DNA of 64,000 nucleotides from assembly GCA_024234935.1 (NCBI GenBank), contig JACKNI010000001.1:868001-932000 (forward strand). The letters are read 5' to 3'. This DNA comes from Chromatiales bacterium (GTDB taxonomy: Bacteria > Pseudomonadota > Gammaproteobacteria > Steroidobacterales > GCA-2729495). Position 1 is the stretch's first letter. Each line of letters begins with the position of its first letter. Below are positions 50,634 to 59,615 of the stretch, in pieces. Made by a program: the position numbers and the translations under genes. The notes below the pieces were generated by a model. That model saw only the letters and a program-made list of their open reading frames with translations. It had not been told where the DNA came from and ran no database searches.

Positions 50634-51506
50634 ATGAATGCGCCTGCGGGTACCTCCACCTTTCTGGTCACCGGCGCCACCAACGGCATCGGCAAGGCTA
50701 CGGCACTGGCGCTCGCCCGGCAGGGTGCGAGCGTCATCATCCATGGCCGCCATCCGGGCAGGCTCGAGGCAACCCTGAACGAGCTGCGCACAGCCACCGG
50801 CAATCCGGCGCTGAATACCGTGCGCGCTGACTTCGCATCGCTGGCCGAGGTCGCCGCGCTCTCCGCACAGCTGCGCCGGGAGTTCGCGGGACTCAGGGTA
50901 CTGATCAACAATGCCGGCCTGCTCACCGATCGCCGGCAGCTGAGCGTCGACGGCTTTGAACTGACCTTTGCCGTGAACGTCCTGGCACCCTTCCTGCTGA
51001 CCCTCGGCCTGCTCGACACGCTCAAGGCCAACGCGCCGGCGCGCATCGTCAATGTCGCATCAACGGCACTCGGGGGTGGCCGAGTGGATTTCTCCAACCT
51101 GCAGCTCGAGCGCGGCTTCGAGGGCTGGCAGGCCTATGCCAACAGCAAGCTGATGAACGTGCTGTTAAGCAACCATCTCGCGGCTGAACTGGCCGGCAGC
51201 GGCGTGGTGAGCAATGCGCTGTGCCCGGGACTCATCGACACGAACTTCTTCCACACCAATACGCTGTTCGCTGGTGGTACCTATGAACGGCTGCGGCCGG
51301 GCATGCGCCCGCCTGCAGAAGGCGCGCTGGTGCCCCTGTATCTCGCCACCGACCCGGCAGCCGGCGAGAGCAACGGAGCGTTCTACGTTCGCGAAGGCCG
51401 TGACGGCCGGCACGCCGTTGCACTCCCCTGGGACCGGGCCGTGGCTGCGCAGTTGTGGGCCTACTGCCTGGACTGCGTGCAGCGATGGCTGCCGGTGAGG
51501 CAATAG
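50634..51506 (+). CDS. Short-chain dehydrogenase/reductase (retinol-dehydrogenase-like)
   Basis: A 290-residue SDR: TGATNGIGKA nucleotide motif, INNAGLL, and YANSKLMN with the catalytic Tyr/Lys. The C-terminal part (TERLRPGMRPPAEG-like region, then LYLATDPAAGE) matches the eukaryote-like retinol-dehydrogenase branch. It begins 8 bp after the first SDR stop, forming a two-gene unit. The product substrate is unknown. Confidence 0.9.
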   Translation: MNAPAGTSTFLVTGATNGIGKATALALARQGASVIIHGRHPGRLEATLNELRTATGNPALNTVRADFASLAEVAALSAQLRREFAGLRVLINNAGLLTDRRQLSVDGFELTFAVNVLAPFLLTLGLLDTLKANAPARIVNVASTALGGGRVDFSNLQLERGFEGWQAYANSKLMNVLLSNHLAAELAGSGVVSNALCPGLIDTNFFHTNTLFAGGTYERLRPGMRPPAEGALVPLYLATDPAAGESNGAFYVREGRDGRHAVALPWDRAVAAQLWAYCLDCVQRWLPVRQ

Positions 51507-51509
51507 CTG

Positions 51510-52160
51510 TTACAGCGGCTCGATCCGCCCCTTGCCAGACAACCGCACAACGAACTGACCTGTCACCGGATCCACACACCAGCCGCGGGTTACACCCTGC
51601 GCCTCGTCATCGTCGGCGTCCGACCATAGCACCCAGCACTCGCGCGGCGCGGGCAGCGCTTCATCACGCTGAAAGCGCAAACCGAACTGCGCAGAGTCAC
51701 CGGGATCGAAGCCCGCAGCCCGCGCTGCCTCCCAGGCAACCGGACTGTCGACGAAGCCGCCAGAAAACGGCTTCATCAGCACGCACGCATCACCTGTGCC
51801 GACATTCTCGACCGTGCCATTGGCGAGCGCACGAATGCGCGTACAGACTCCCTTCGAGCGGGACTGCACATCGTAGAACCAGAAGGCGTGCTTTGGCCCC
51901 TCCGCCATGCTCGTGGTCACAAGAACGAGTTCGGCATCCGGCTGCCACTGCCTTGCTGCAACCATTACCGGCTCGAGCAGCGCGCGGGCGGTAATGCCGT
52001 CATCGTCCACCGCTGCCGGGGCAGGCGCAGTCGAGTCCGACGAGGTTGATGTCGATGACGCCGCAGCTGCCGGCGCTTGCGACCCATTGCTCTTGCCGCC
52101 ACAGCCAGCAGCGAGAAAGACGGTCAGGCCAAGCAACAGCAAGATCTTCGGTGTATTCAT
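51510..52160 (-). CDS. Lipoprotein of unknown function
   Basis: A 216-residue protein with lipobox FLAAGC and a serine/alanine-rich linker of about 35 residues, then a domain with several cysteines (GVCTRIRAL, DACVLMKPF, RECWVLWSD, RGWCVDPVTG) that could be disulfide-linked. It lies 67 bp downstream of the exported CBM-like gene on the same strand and is convergent with the SDR genes (3 bp). No family was recognised. The start at 52160 (MNTPKILLLLG) gives a proper signal. Confidence 0.75.
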   Translation of the reverse strand: MNTPKILLLLGLTVFLAAGCGGKSNGSQAPAAAASSTSTSSDSTAPAPAAVDDDGITARALLEPVMVAARQWQPDAELVLVTTSMAEGPKHAFWFYDVQSRSKGVCTRIRALANGTVENVGTGDACVLMKPFSGGFVDSPVAWEAARAAGFDPGDSAQFGLRFQRDEALPAPRECWVLWSDADDDEAQGVTRGWCVDPVTGQFVVRLSGKGRIEPL

Positions 52161-52227
52161 GGTAATTTTCCCCTGCATATCCAAAGGTGTGACTGCTACC
52201 GGCGAATGGCGAGCGGGACCGGACGGC

Positions 52228-53454
52228 TCAGTCGATCGGTCCCGCCGGATAGAGTCGCAGCTTGTCGATACCGACGTAGTAGCCCGTCGCTTGGGCATGC
52301 TTGCCGGTAATCATCAGGCTCAGCTGCCGTTTCCCGGCCTGCAGCGCAAAAGTTCCCAGCTGGACCGGACCGCTCGTCATCACCTGCGGTGCCATGCCAT
52401 CAAAGGGCACCGTGCTCTTGTTGCCATCGATCTCGAACTGGAGCTGACCGTAGTCCGGTGCACGCGTCATGTAAATCTCGACCGCATACTTCGAAGCTGC
52501 CGGCACGTCGACGAAAAGATCAAGCACGGCGCCAGTCGCGCCCCCGCTCCAGAAGAGCTGTGCACCCCCGCTCCAGCCGCTCCCGAAGCCCGCCATCTGC
52601 TGCACGCGCGCCTGGCCGCCGTTGACGGTCGTCGCTCCCGAGGTCACGAACGATTCCCCTTCGATTTCCATTTGTGTCGCAGGCCCCGTCACCCTGGCCG
52701 CTCGCTGCGGGCTTTCCGCGGCGGGCTGCGCGACCCGACGAGCGTCCATGGGCTGACGACTCGCTGCACCGGAACCGCGCTGCATCTGCTCGATCACTGC
52801 GGCACGACCCGCGACGTCTTGTGGCGGTGAGCGCGTAGACGCCGTTCCGGTACTGCCCGCGCCCGTCGACGCGACGCCGCCCACCGTGGTCCCCCCCGGC
52901 GAGTTCCCGGCAACCGCCTGCTCAACCTTTGGCTTTTCGGCCGGCGGCGGCTGACTCGGCGGCGGCAGATTGGAAAGCGCCTGGGCTTCCGCAAGCGACA
53001 GTTTTTTCGCGGCCCAGAACTGCCCCTGCACCAACAAATTGTAGATGCCGCCGGATTCAACCTTGGCCGTGACCTTGACCGCGCCACACGCAGCTGGCCC
53101 GCCGGGAGGGTCCTTGAGGAATGGATCCTGGGAGCAGATTGCCCTGGCATCGCGCACGCCAACCGAATCGCCGGTGAACTTGAGCGTCTCCACCGCCTCG
53201 CCGGTCAGGCGATCCCAGCTCGCGCTACCCAGATAACTGAACGACAGACTGTCCGACGTCGTCGTGTGGGAACCGACACCTGTCTTGATCTCGCTCCAGG
53301 TGTAAGTGCAGTCGCCAGTGATCTTGTAGCTTTGCTTGTTCGAGATCACACCCGAAGCGGCCTTGAGTGTCGGGCTGGAACACTGCAGCCCAAAGGCGGG
53401 TTGGGCAAACCAAAGCGACATGGCGAGGATCAGAGAGACGCGATTCCGGTACAT
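52228..53454 (-). CDS. Exported protein with C-terminal DUF2961-like/carbohydrate-binding domain
   Basis: A 408-residue exported protein. It has a signal peptide (VSLILAMSLWFAQPAFG), an N-terminal domain with a likely disulfide network (cysteines in LQCSSPT, GDCTYTW, RAICSQD and PAACGAV), a Gly/Thr/Ser-rich linker, and a C-terminal beta-sandwich. The latter's closing LGTFALQAGKRQLSLMITGK then ATGYYVGIDKLRL is the pattern of DUF2961/galactose-binding-like domains. It probably binds a surface polysaccharide or glycan. The gene precedes the lipoprotein gene and follows the tRNA. Function is inferred only at domain level. Confidence 0.7.
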   Translation of the reverse strand: MYRNRVSLILAMSLWFAQPAFGLQCSSPTLKAASGVISNKQSYKITGDCTYTWSEIKTGVGSHTTTSDSLSFSYLGSASWDRLTGEAVETLKFTGDSVGVRDARAICSQDPFLKDPPGGPAACGAVKVTAKVESGGIYNLLVQGQFWAAKKLSLAEAQALSNLPPPSQPPPAEKPKVEQAVAGNSPGGTTVGGVASTGAGSTGTASTRSPPQDVAGRAAVIEQMQRGSGAASRQPMDARRVAQPAAESPQRAARVTGPATQMEIEGESFVTSGATTVNGGQARVQQMAGFGSGWSGGAQLFWSGGATGAVLDLFVDVPAASKYAVEIYMTRAPDYGQLQFEIDGNKSTVPFDGMAPQVMTSGPVQLGTFALQAGKRQLSLMITGKHAQATGYYVGIDKLRLYPAGPID

Positions 53455-53578
53455 GAGACCTGCCTCCTGCGTGCGAGAGCCGGATCAATTGTGCGCCGAA
53501 CAAAGTCTGTCTGCAGCAACCGGCCCGGGACGGCCTGGCAGGCAGGGGCAACGTACGCCCCGCGTCTGGAAAAATATG

Positions 53579-53668
53579 TGGCGGAGGGAGAGGGATTTGA
53601 ACCCCCGTGGGGCTTGCGCCCCCCACTGATTTCGAGTCAGGGCCGTTTAGCCTCTCCGGCATCCCTCC
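53579..53668 (-). tRNA. tRNA-Ser (anticodon CGA)
   Basis: The minus strand folds as a 90-nt class II tRNA with encoded CCA. The acceptor stem is GGAGGGA/TCCCTCC, and the anticodon stem-loop CTGA-CTCGAAA-TCAG gives CGA at 53632-53634. The long variable arm (GGGGGGCGCAAGCCCCAC) is a serine hallmark, and the T arm carries GGTTCAAATCC. It lies alone between the DUF2961-like gene and a hypothetical, with no integrase next to it. Confidence 0.97.
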
Positions 53669-53712
53669 GGTTTCAGGCTGGCGCCGCATTATAGGTATTC
53701 AGCGCCGTGGCG

Positions 53713-54045
53713 TCAGGTTGAATCGGCTGTACCGAGCTGCAGCCTGAGGATTTCCAGAAAACCCTGCGGGTCGGTCAGTACATTCTGCTCGATTGCCTCA
53801 CCGGTGGCCGAGCAACCACCCACGACGCCACCGGTCTGGTCGCCGCTCTCCGAGGCCTTTTCCTGGCGATAAAAACGAAACCACCCGGCCAGCGGCAGAC
53901 CACCACCGTGGTCCTTCATATAGGTCCGGTAGGCCGTGTAGCGGGAGGCAACCATCTCGACCTCGGCGGGATCGATGCGACGCACCCGGCACAGGCTGCG
54001 CCAGTCACTGCTGGTTGATTCGGGCTGTGTGACCGTCTGGGGCAT
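53713..54045 (-). CDS. Small hypothetical protein
   Basis: A 110-residue soluble protein, MPQTVTQPESTSSDWRSLC onward, with no recognised motif. The middle has a Tyr-rich helix (SRYTAYRTYMKD). It lies 45 bp from the tRNA and is divergent from mltF across an AT-rich spacer. Codon use looks normal, so it may be real, but no family can be named. Confidence 0.5.
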   Translation of the reverse strand: MPQTVTQPESTSSDWRSLCRVRRIDPAEVEMVASRYTAYRTYMKDHGGGLPLAGWFRFYRQEKASESGDQTGGVVGGCSATGEAIEQNVLTDPQGFLEILRLQLGTADST

Positions 54046-54124
54046 GGCATCACGGATCCTGTCGCGGGACTGAACAATAACGGAAATCGCTGCCCGGGGG
54101 TCGGCCAGCTGACTTGACGGGAAA

Positions 54125-54190
54125 GGCCATATATCTCTCGTATATTATTGTTTTAATTGTTTTTATACATAAACCCCAACATTAAAAATC
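54125..54190. promoter_or_regulatory. AT-rich promoter region upstream of mltF
   Basis: This is the most AT-rich stretch of the window (about 75% A+T by eye), against a GC-rich background. TATACA at 54164-54169 is a plausible -10 for mltF, 73 bp before its ATG. No good -35 was found at 17 bp spacing. It may also serve the divergent hypothetical gene. Confidence 0.45.
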
Positions 54191-54242
54191 ACACCTGCGC
54201 CTGTTCCCGGTCGAAGCCTGCGTGCTACGGTTCGCGCCGATC

Positions 54243-55685
54243 ATGCGTACTGCACTGCTCATCGCTGTCGCGAGCCTGCTATGTACCTGCGCCCGGCAAC
54301 CCTCACTGCTTGAGGAAGTCAGGGCCCTGGGCGAGCTGCGCGTGGTCACCCGCAATAGCCCGATCACCTATTACATGGGCCAGGCCGGCCCCGAAGGACC
54401 GGACTACGAACTCGCCCGCAGCTTCGCCGAAAAGCTCGGCGTCAAACTCAAACTGATCGAAGCCGAGCGCTTCTCCGACCTCCTGAAAGAAGTCCGCGCC
54501 GGTCGCGCCCACATCGCTGCTGCCGGCCTGACGGTAACGCCGGAACGGGCCAGGTCCGTGGATTTTGGACCCTCGTACCAGCATGTGAGCCAGCACCTCG
54601 TCTATCGGCGTGGACAGAAGCGGCCCCGCTCAGCCGCCGATCTGGTGGGCAAGCGCATCGAGGTCATTGCCAGTTCAAGCTATGTCGAGTCACTGATGGC
54701 AGCCCGCCGCGAGGTACCCGGCCTCGCATGGATCGAAAACCCCTCAGCAGACGCCGGCGAACTGCTCAACAAGGTCGCCGATGGCGAAGCAGACTTCACG
54801 GTCGTCGACTCGAATCTTTTCTCGGTCTTTCAGCGCTTCCACCCCGAGCTGCTCGTCGCCTTCGATTTCAGCAAGGGCGACTCGCTGGCCTGGGCCTTTC
54901 AGCGCCGCAGCGAACACAGCCTGATCGATGCAGCAGGCGCACACATGGCCGCAATGCGTGCCTCCGGTGATCTCAGTCATCTGATGGACCGTTACTACGG
55001 ACATCGCGACTCTTTCGATTACGCCGGTACGCGGAAATTCATCCAGGACTACAAGAGCATGCTGCCGCACTACCGGGCCTTGTTCGAAGCCGCAGGGAAG
55101 CGCGCCGACATCGACTGGCGGCTGATCGCTGCAGTCGGTTATCAGGAAAGTCACTGGGATCCGGCTGCCGCATCGCCCAAGGGTGCGCTGGGCATGATGA
55201 TGCTCACCCCGGATACGGCACTGCTGATGAACGTCGAGGATCGCAGCGACGCGGTACAGAGCATCACCGCCGGCTCAAAGTACCTGTGGCGCATGCGCAG
55301 ACGCATCTCGCGGCTGGCGCCCGGAATATCCGAACCTGACCTGACCTGGATGGCGCTGGCTGCCTACAACATGGGCTATGGCCACCTGCTCGATGCGCGG
55401 CGCATCGCAAAACTGAACGGCGGCAATCCGGACCGCTGGACCGATATCAAGCGCGCCCTGCCGTTGCTGATGGAGCGCCGCTGGTACGAGAAAACCCGCT
55501 GGGGTTTCGCGCGCGGCCATGAAACCCGCGCCTACGTGCGCAACATCCGAAACTACTACGACATCCTGGTGTGGCTTACCGAAGGCCGGAATGCCTGGCG
55601 CCGGACCGAGCCCGCCATGGAAGTACCCGTGAAGGCGGCTGACATCCGGCCGGCGCAGGCCATTGCCATCGAGAACCGCAGCTAG
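54243..55685 (+). CDS. mltF: Membrane-bound lytic murein transglycosylase F
   Basis: A 480-residue periplasmic peptidoglycan lyase. The signal region ends in a cysteine (LLCTCARQP), consistent with a lipoprotein. An N-terminal SBP_bac_3-type domain (about 25-265) follows, with LRVVTRNSPITYYMG and AAGLTVTPERARSVDFGPSY. The C-terminal SLT domain (about 290-450) has the catalytic Glu in AAVGYQESHWDP, plus LGMMMLTPDTA and ALAAYNMGYGHLLDAR. Alignment with E. coli MltF is close throughout. The ATG at 54243 fits the signal; a GTG at 54222 is open. The stop overlaps the convergent tadA stop by 4 bp. Confidence 0.95.
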   Translation: MRTALLIAVASLLCTCARQPSLLEEVRALGELRVVTRNSPITYYMGQAGPEGPDYELARSFAEKLGVKLKLIEAERFSDLLKEVRAGRAHIAAAGLTVTPERARSVDFGPSYQHVSQHLVYRRGQKRPRSAADLVGKRIEVIASSSYVESLMAARREVPGLAWIENPSADAGELLNKVADGEADFTVVDSNLFSVFQRFHPELLVAFDFSKGDSLAWAFQRRSEHSLIDAAGAHMAAMRASGDLSHLMDRYYGHRDSFDYAGTRKFIQDYKSMLPHYRALFEAAGKRADIDWRLIAAVGYQESHWDPAAASPKGALGMMMLTPDTALLMNVEDRSDAVQSITAGSKYLWRMRRRISRLAPGISEPDLTWMALAAYNMGYGHLLDARRIAKLNGGNPDRWTDIKRALPLLMERRWYEKTRWGFARGHETRAYVRNIRNYYDILVWLTEGRNAWRRTEPAMEVPVKAADIRPAQAIAIENRS

Positions 55686-56173
55686 ACCGCAGGCCTTCCG
55701 CCCCGACGGGTGCGAAAGAAAGCCTGCAGCAGTTCCCGGCACTCGTCTGCCAGCACGCCGCCGGTCACGTTGACGCGGTGATTCGCGGCAGCGCTGCCCA
55801 GCACATCGATGACCGTCCCGGCAGCGCCGGCACGCAGGTCCGGCGTCCCGTACACGACACGCGCGACACGCGCATGGATCATGGCGCCGGCACACATCGG
55901 GCAAGGCTCCATGGTCACATAGAGCGTACTGCCAGCCAGCCGGTAATTGCCGAGTTGCCGGGCTCCGGCCCGCAGCGCCTCGATCTCCGCGTGCGAACTC
56001 GGATCACAGCTGCTGATCGGCCGGTTCCAGCCCTCCCCGATCACCGCCCCTTCGAGCACCAGCACCGCACCCACCGGCACTTCGCCGGCCAGCTCCGCAC
56101 TGCGCGCGAGTTCGAGCGCACGGCGCATGAACACCGCGTCGTCAACGACACCGGATACACCGCAAGTCACCAC
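55682..56173 (-). CDS. tadA: tRNA-specific adenosine deaminase TadA
   Basis: It deaminates adenosine 34 of tRNA-Arg(ACG) to inosine. The zinc site HAEIEAL with the catalytic Glu and PCPMCAGAM is intact, and the family's FFRTRRGG-like tail is present. The frame opens at GTG 56173 and gives 163 residues; later codons such as the GTG before DDAVFMRRAL could be the true start. Confidence 0.94.
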   Translation of the reverse strand: MVTCGVSGVVDDAVFMRRALELARSAELAGEVPVGAVLVLEGAVIGEGWNRPISSCDPSSHAEIEALRAGARQLGNYRLAGSTLYVTMEPCPMCAGAMIHARVARVVYGTPDLRAGAAGTVIDVLGSAAANHRVNVTGGVLADECRELLQAFFRTRRGGRPAV

Positions 56174-56221
56174 GTTTACACGACCGGTCGCCTGAGTTGC
56201 CGGCCAGTGTAACGCGAGGGC

Positions 56222-59200
56222 TCAGGATACCGGCATGCGCATCCTCATCAGCCGCCGACGAAACACCAGGCCACCGAGGCCTGTACCGAGCAACCAGATG
56301 CCACCCGGCAGTGGTACCGGGCTGGCGCTGGCGCTCAGCACCACTGAGTGATCGAAGTACAGGGCGGTGAATGAAACCCCCGGATCGAAGCCACTCCAGG
56401 TCACGTGGCTGAAGACGCCCAGCAGGTCGCTGACGTCCGCCACTCCGTCATCAAAGGTGATGATCGTGAAGGTGTCACCGTTGCCGGGGTTGTACCCGCC
56501 GAGGCTCGATACGTGGACCGTACCGTTGAGCGACAGGTTGCCGACCACATCCATGGTATCGAAGTCCGCGAGCGATGCCAGGTTGAACTCGATCAGGCCG
56601 ACGGCATCCTGGGTGTAGTCGCCCGCGATCAGCAACTTGCCGAGGCTGGTCGCGGTGCCCGGCTGTACCTGACCAAAGTTCTGCACGGCCCGGCCGGTTG
56701 CCGAATCATAGGTGCCGGTGCCCTGAAGAGTACCGTGATTCTGCAGATTCGCCCCGCCGCTGGTGGATGCGAATGTCGTGCCAGTGGCGGTACTGATCGT
56801 ACCCAGATTGTCGACCGCGTTTGCAACGCTGATCGTGCCGGCATTCACATTGACGTTACCGGTGTTGTTGAAGTTGACGCCCAGGTCAAAGGTGGTGAGG
56901 GTGTTCTCGGTCTTGTTGTAAGTCCCGATATTGTTGAAGTTGTGCGGGCCACCGACGTTGTGCTCGATGAAGGAATCGAAGGCGTTCGAATCATTGAACG
57001 TACCGTTGTTGTTTATCGTCGCCCCGTTCCAGAACCGGATGGCGTTGTTGTTGTTCGCGGTATTGCCGCTCCAGGTCGTGGTGCTTTCAAGGTTCAGGGT
57101 GCGGCCACCCACCAGGACCTTGAGATTGGGACCCGAGATCGCCACGTCATTGGCAAAGGTCGTGCTGGCGGCACCGGATATCGTGCCGCCGGTCCAGGTT
57201 GTCAGGCCCTGGAAGGTCGCATCGGTACCGGACATGGTGCTGCCACTCAGCAGGAACGGCGTCGTGTGAGTGCCGCCGTTCACGGTGACGGTCGCATCCG
57301 CTCCAACGTTGTCGGTGCTGATCTGGAAGGTGCCCGCGCCGCTGGTCGTGACGTTGTTCAACGTGTGCGCCCCATTCCGGAATTCCAGCTTCGCACCATC
57401 CGCGATATTGAACACGCCGGAGTCGGTGCCTCCGCCCCCCATCAACATCGTCCCGGCGTTCACGTTCACCGTGTCGGAACTGTTGAAGATCACCCCGATC
57501 GTCGTGGTCGTGCCTGACTGCTTGTTGAAGGTGCCGTTGTTGTTGAAGATGCCGCCACCGTTGCCGGCGCTGATAATGCTGTCGAAGGCATTGGAATCCG
57601 TAAAGGTGCCCGTGTTGTTGAAAGCACTTGCGGTGGCTATGGCAATCGCGTTGTTGTTGGTGCCCGTGTTGCCGGACCAGGTGGTGTTGCCGGCATTGAC
57701 GCTGCGACCACCCGAGAGCGTCTTGGTATTTGCACCCGTGATGGCCAGCGTGCTGCCAAAGGTGGTGCTTGCGGAAGCTGCGCCCGTGATGGTACCACCC
57801 GTCCATGTGGCGGCGCCCTGGAAGGTGTTGCTGGTGCCTGTCATGGTGCTTCCGCTCAGCAGGAACGCCGAGGTGTGCGTGCCGCCGTTCACGGTGACGG
57901 TCGCATCAGCTCCAACGTTGTCCGTGCTGATCTGGAATGTGCCAGCGCCGCTGGTCGTGACGTTATTCAGCGTGTGAACGCCGTTCCTGAATTCCAGTTT
58001 TGCGCCATCGGCAATGCTGAACTGCCCGCTGTCCACGCCGCCGGCCTGCATCAACATCGTCCCGGCATTCACGTTGACCGTCGCGGTATTGTTGAAGACA
58101 GAACCCATGGAAGTCGTCGTGTTCGACTGCTTGTTGAAGGTACCGTCGTTATTGAAGGTACCGCCGCTCATGCTGCTGTCGAAGGTATTGGCGTCGGTAA
58201 AGGTTCCGGTATTGCTGAAGATACTGGTGTTCGCGATGGCAATGGCGTTGTTGTTGGCGCCGGTATTGCCGGTCCAGGTGGTATTGCCGGCGCTCACGTC
58301 GCGACCACCGGTAAGCGACTTGCCGTTGGCGCCACTGATCGTCAGCGTGCTGCCAAAAACAGTGCTCGTCCCCTCCGCACCCGTCAGCGTTCCGCCGGTC
58401 CAGGTCGCCGGACCCATGAACACCTGATTACCCCCGGTAACGGTACTGCCGCTCAGAAGAAAGGCCGAGTTCCAGGTTCCACCGGTAATCGTGACGATCG
58501 CATCCGCGCCAACATTGTCCGTGCTGACCTGTATCGTGCCCGCACCGCTGGTCGTTACGTTGTTCAGCGTGTGAGCGCCATTCCTGAACTCCATCACGGC
58601 CCCCGTCGCGAGGGCGAAGCTTCCGGTACTGGTGCCGCCGGACTGCATCAGCATCGTTCCGGCATTCACGTTGACCGTCGCAGCATTGTTGAAGACGGTA
58701 CTCATGGTCGTCGTGGTGTTCGTCTGCTTGTTGAAGGTGCCGCCGTTGTTGAAAGTGCCACCGCTGATGGTGCTATTGAATGCGTTGGCGTCGCTGAAGG
58801 TACCGGTGTTGTTGAAGACACTCGTGCTTGCCATGGAGATGGTGTTGTTGTTGGCGCCGGTGTTGCCGGACCAGTCGGTGCTGGCCGCATTCACAACGCG
58901 GGCACCGGAGATCGTCTTGGCCGTTGCACCGGATATGGCGAGCGGGCCGTCGAACTGGCTGATGCCGGCACCGGTATGGGTACCGCCGGTCCAGGTCGAG
59001 GAACCGGTCAGCGTGAGCGCGCCGGTGCCCGATATCGTGCCGCCAGCCTGGGCAAGCCCGAGAATGGTGGTATCGGAATTCAGCTGCGCATTGCCCGCAT
59101 TGATGATCGCGGTATCGCCCACTCCGGGCGGGCCACCAGGCGTCCAGTTGGTGCCGATGGTCCAGTCAGCAGTGACGCTGTTCCAGGTCAGCGGCGCTGC

Positions 59201-59320
59201 GCTGGCAGAACCAGGCGCCGCCAGGACGACAGGCAGGGTGGCCAGTGCCAGCCAGGATCGGCGGCGCATGTCGGAACTGATGCTCTGGGGGAACGAACGG
59301 AAACCGCGCGCCTTGTACAT
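56222..59320 (-). CDS. Large tandem-repeat surface protein with PEP-CTERM-like tail
   Basis: About 1,032 residues. The signal peptide core is SWLALATLPVVLAAPGSASA. The body is Gly/Asn/Thr-rich and built from roughly 200-residue repeats with the block FNNTATVNVNAGTMLMQ and the block HTLNNVTTSGAGT; right-handed beta-helix is likely. The end VPLPGGIWLLGTGLGGLVF plus an Arg-rich cap is the PEP-CTERM pattern, indicating sorting by an exosortase and release or anchoring at the surface. The start at 59320 has a GGAG-type site; starts at 59380 and 59269 are possible. No exosortase gene lies in the window. An adhesin or matrix role is inferred. Confidence 0.8.
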   Translation of the reverse strand: MYKARGFRSFPQSISSDMRRRSWLALATLPVVLAAPGSASAAPLTWNSVTADWTIGTNWTPGGPPGVGDTAIINAGNAQLNSDTTILGLAQAGGTISGTGALTLTGSSTWTGGTHTGAGISQFDGPLAISGATAKTISGARVVNAASTDWSGNTGANNNTISMASTSVFNNTGTFSDANAFNSTISGGTFNNGGTFNKQTNTTTTMSTVFNNAATVNVNAGTMLMQSGGTSTGSFALATGAVMEFRNGAHTLNNVTTSGAGTIQVSTDNVGADAIVTITGGTWNSAFLLSGSTVTGGNQVFMGPATWTGGTLTGAEGTSTVFGSTLTISGANGKSLTGGRDVSAGNTTWTGNTGANNNAIAIANTSIFSNTGTFTDANTFDSSMSGGTFNNDGTFNKQSNTTTSMGSVFNNTATVNVNAGTMLMQAGGVDSGQFSIADGAKLEFRNGVHTLNNVTTSGAGTFQISTDNVGADATVTVNGGTHTSAFLLSGSTMTGTSNTFQGAATWTGGTITGAASASTTFGSTLAITGANTKTLSGGRSVNAGNTTWSGNTGTNNNAIAIATASAFNNTGTFTDSNAFDSIISAGNGGGIFNNNGTFNKQSGTTTTIGVIFNSSDTVNVNAGTMLMGGGGTDSGVFNIADGAKLEFRNGAHTLNNVTTSGAGTFQISTDNVGADATVTVNGGTHTTPFLLSGSTMSGTDATFQGLTTWTGGTISGAASTTFANDVAISGPNLKVLVGGRTLNLESTTTWSGNTANNNNAIRFWNGATINNNGTFNDSNAFDSFIEHNVGGPHNFNNIGTYNKTENTLTTFDLGVNFNNTGNVNVNAGTISVANAVDNLGTISTATGTTFASTSGGANLQNHGTLQGTGTYDSATGRAVQNFGQVQPGTATSLGKLLIAGDYTQDAVGLIEFNLASLADFDTMDVVGNLSLNGTVHVSSLGGYNPGNGDTFTIITFDDGVADVSDLLGVFSHVTWSGFDPGVSFTALYFDHSVVLSASASPVPLPGGIWLLGTGLGGLVFRRRLMRMRMPVS
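56760..58995 (-). repeat. Imperfect tandem repeats of about 600 bp inside the surface-protein gene
   Basis: The aligned marker encoding TWTGG occurs at 57186, 57795, 58392 and 58983, giving periods of 609, 597 and 591 bp (203, 199 and 197 codons). Three full copies and a divergent fourth are present. The similarity is strong at DNA level, so copies may recombine or convert. Confidence 0.85.
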
Positions 59321-59615
59321 GACACCTGCTCCCAAACAACGCCTTCCACGACGCTTCCCGGCGAACAGGAAAGGCTTCAATGCTGAATAGACCGGTGCTT
59401 CCGTGCAGGGTCTGGAACCATGACCTGCGACTTGTAGTTGTGGTCGAATAGTCCTGCCGGGATCCCTGGCATGTCAAGCGGGGCAGTCTTGCTGCGGCGC
59501 CCGCACGCCTTGACATAAGGTCTGGCCTCGGACCGGTCGCAGGGCATCCATGCTATTCCCCGGAGCGGCGTGTAGCATTCGCCCCCCGCTTCAGCCCCCC
59601 CGACAGGATTCCGCC

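Noticed and set aside
53579..53668. Integration site at the tRNA-Ser gene
   Set aside because: No integrase, repeat of the tRNA end or foreign gene block was seen next to it.
56760..58995. Possible CRISPR array because of regular repeats
   Set aside because: The units are about 600 bp, coding and divergent; no short identical repeats with unique spacers are present.
57875..59390. Long plus-strand frames opposite the repeat protein
   Set aside because: Their repetitive content mirrors the 200-codon repeats of the minus-strand gene, which has a signal peptide and a PEP-CTERM-like end.
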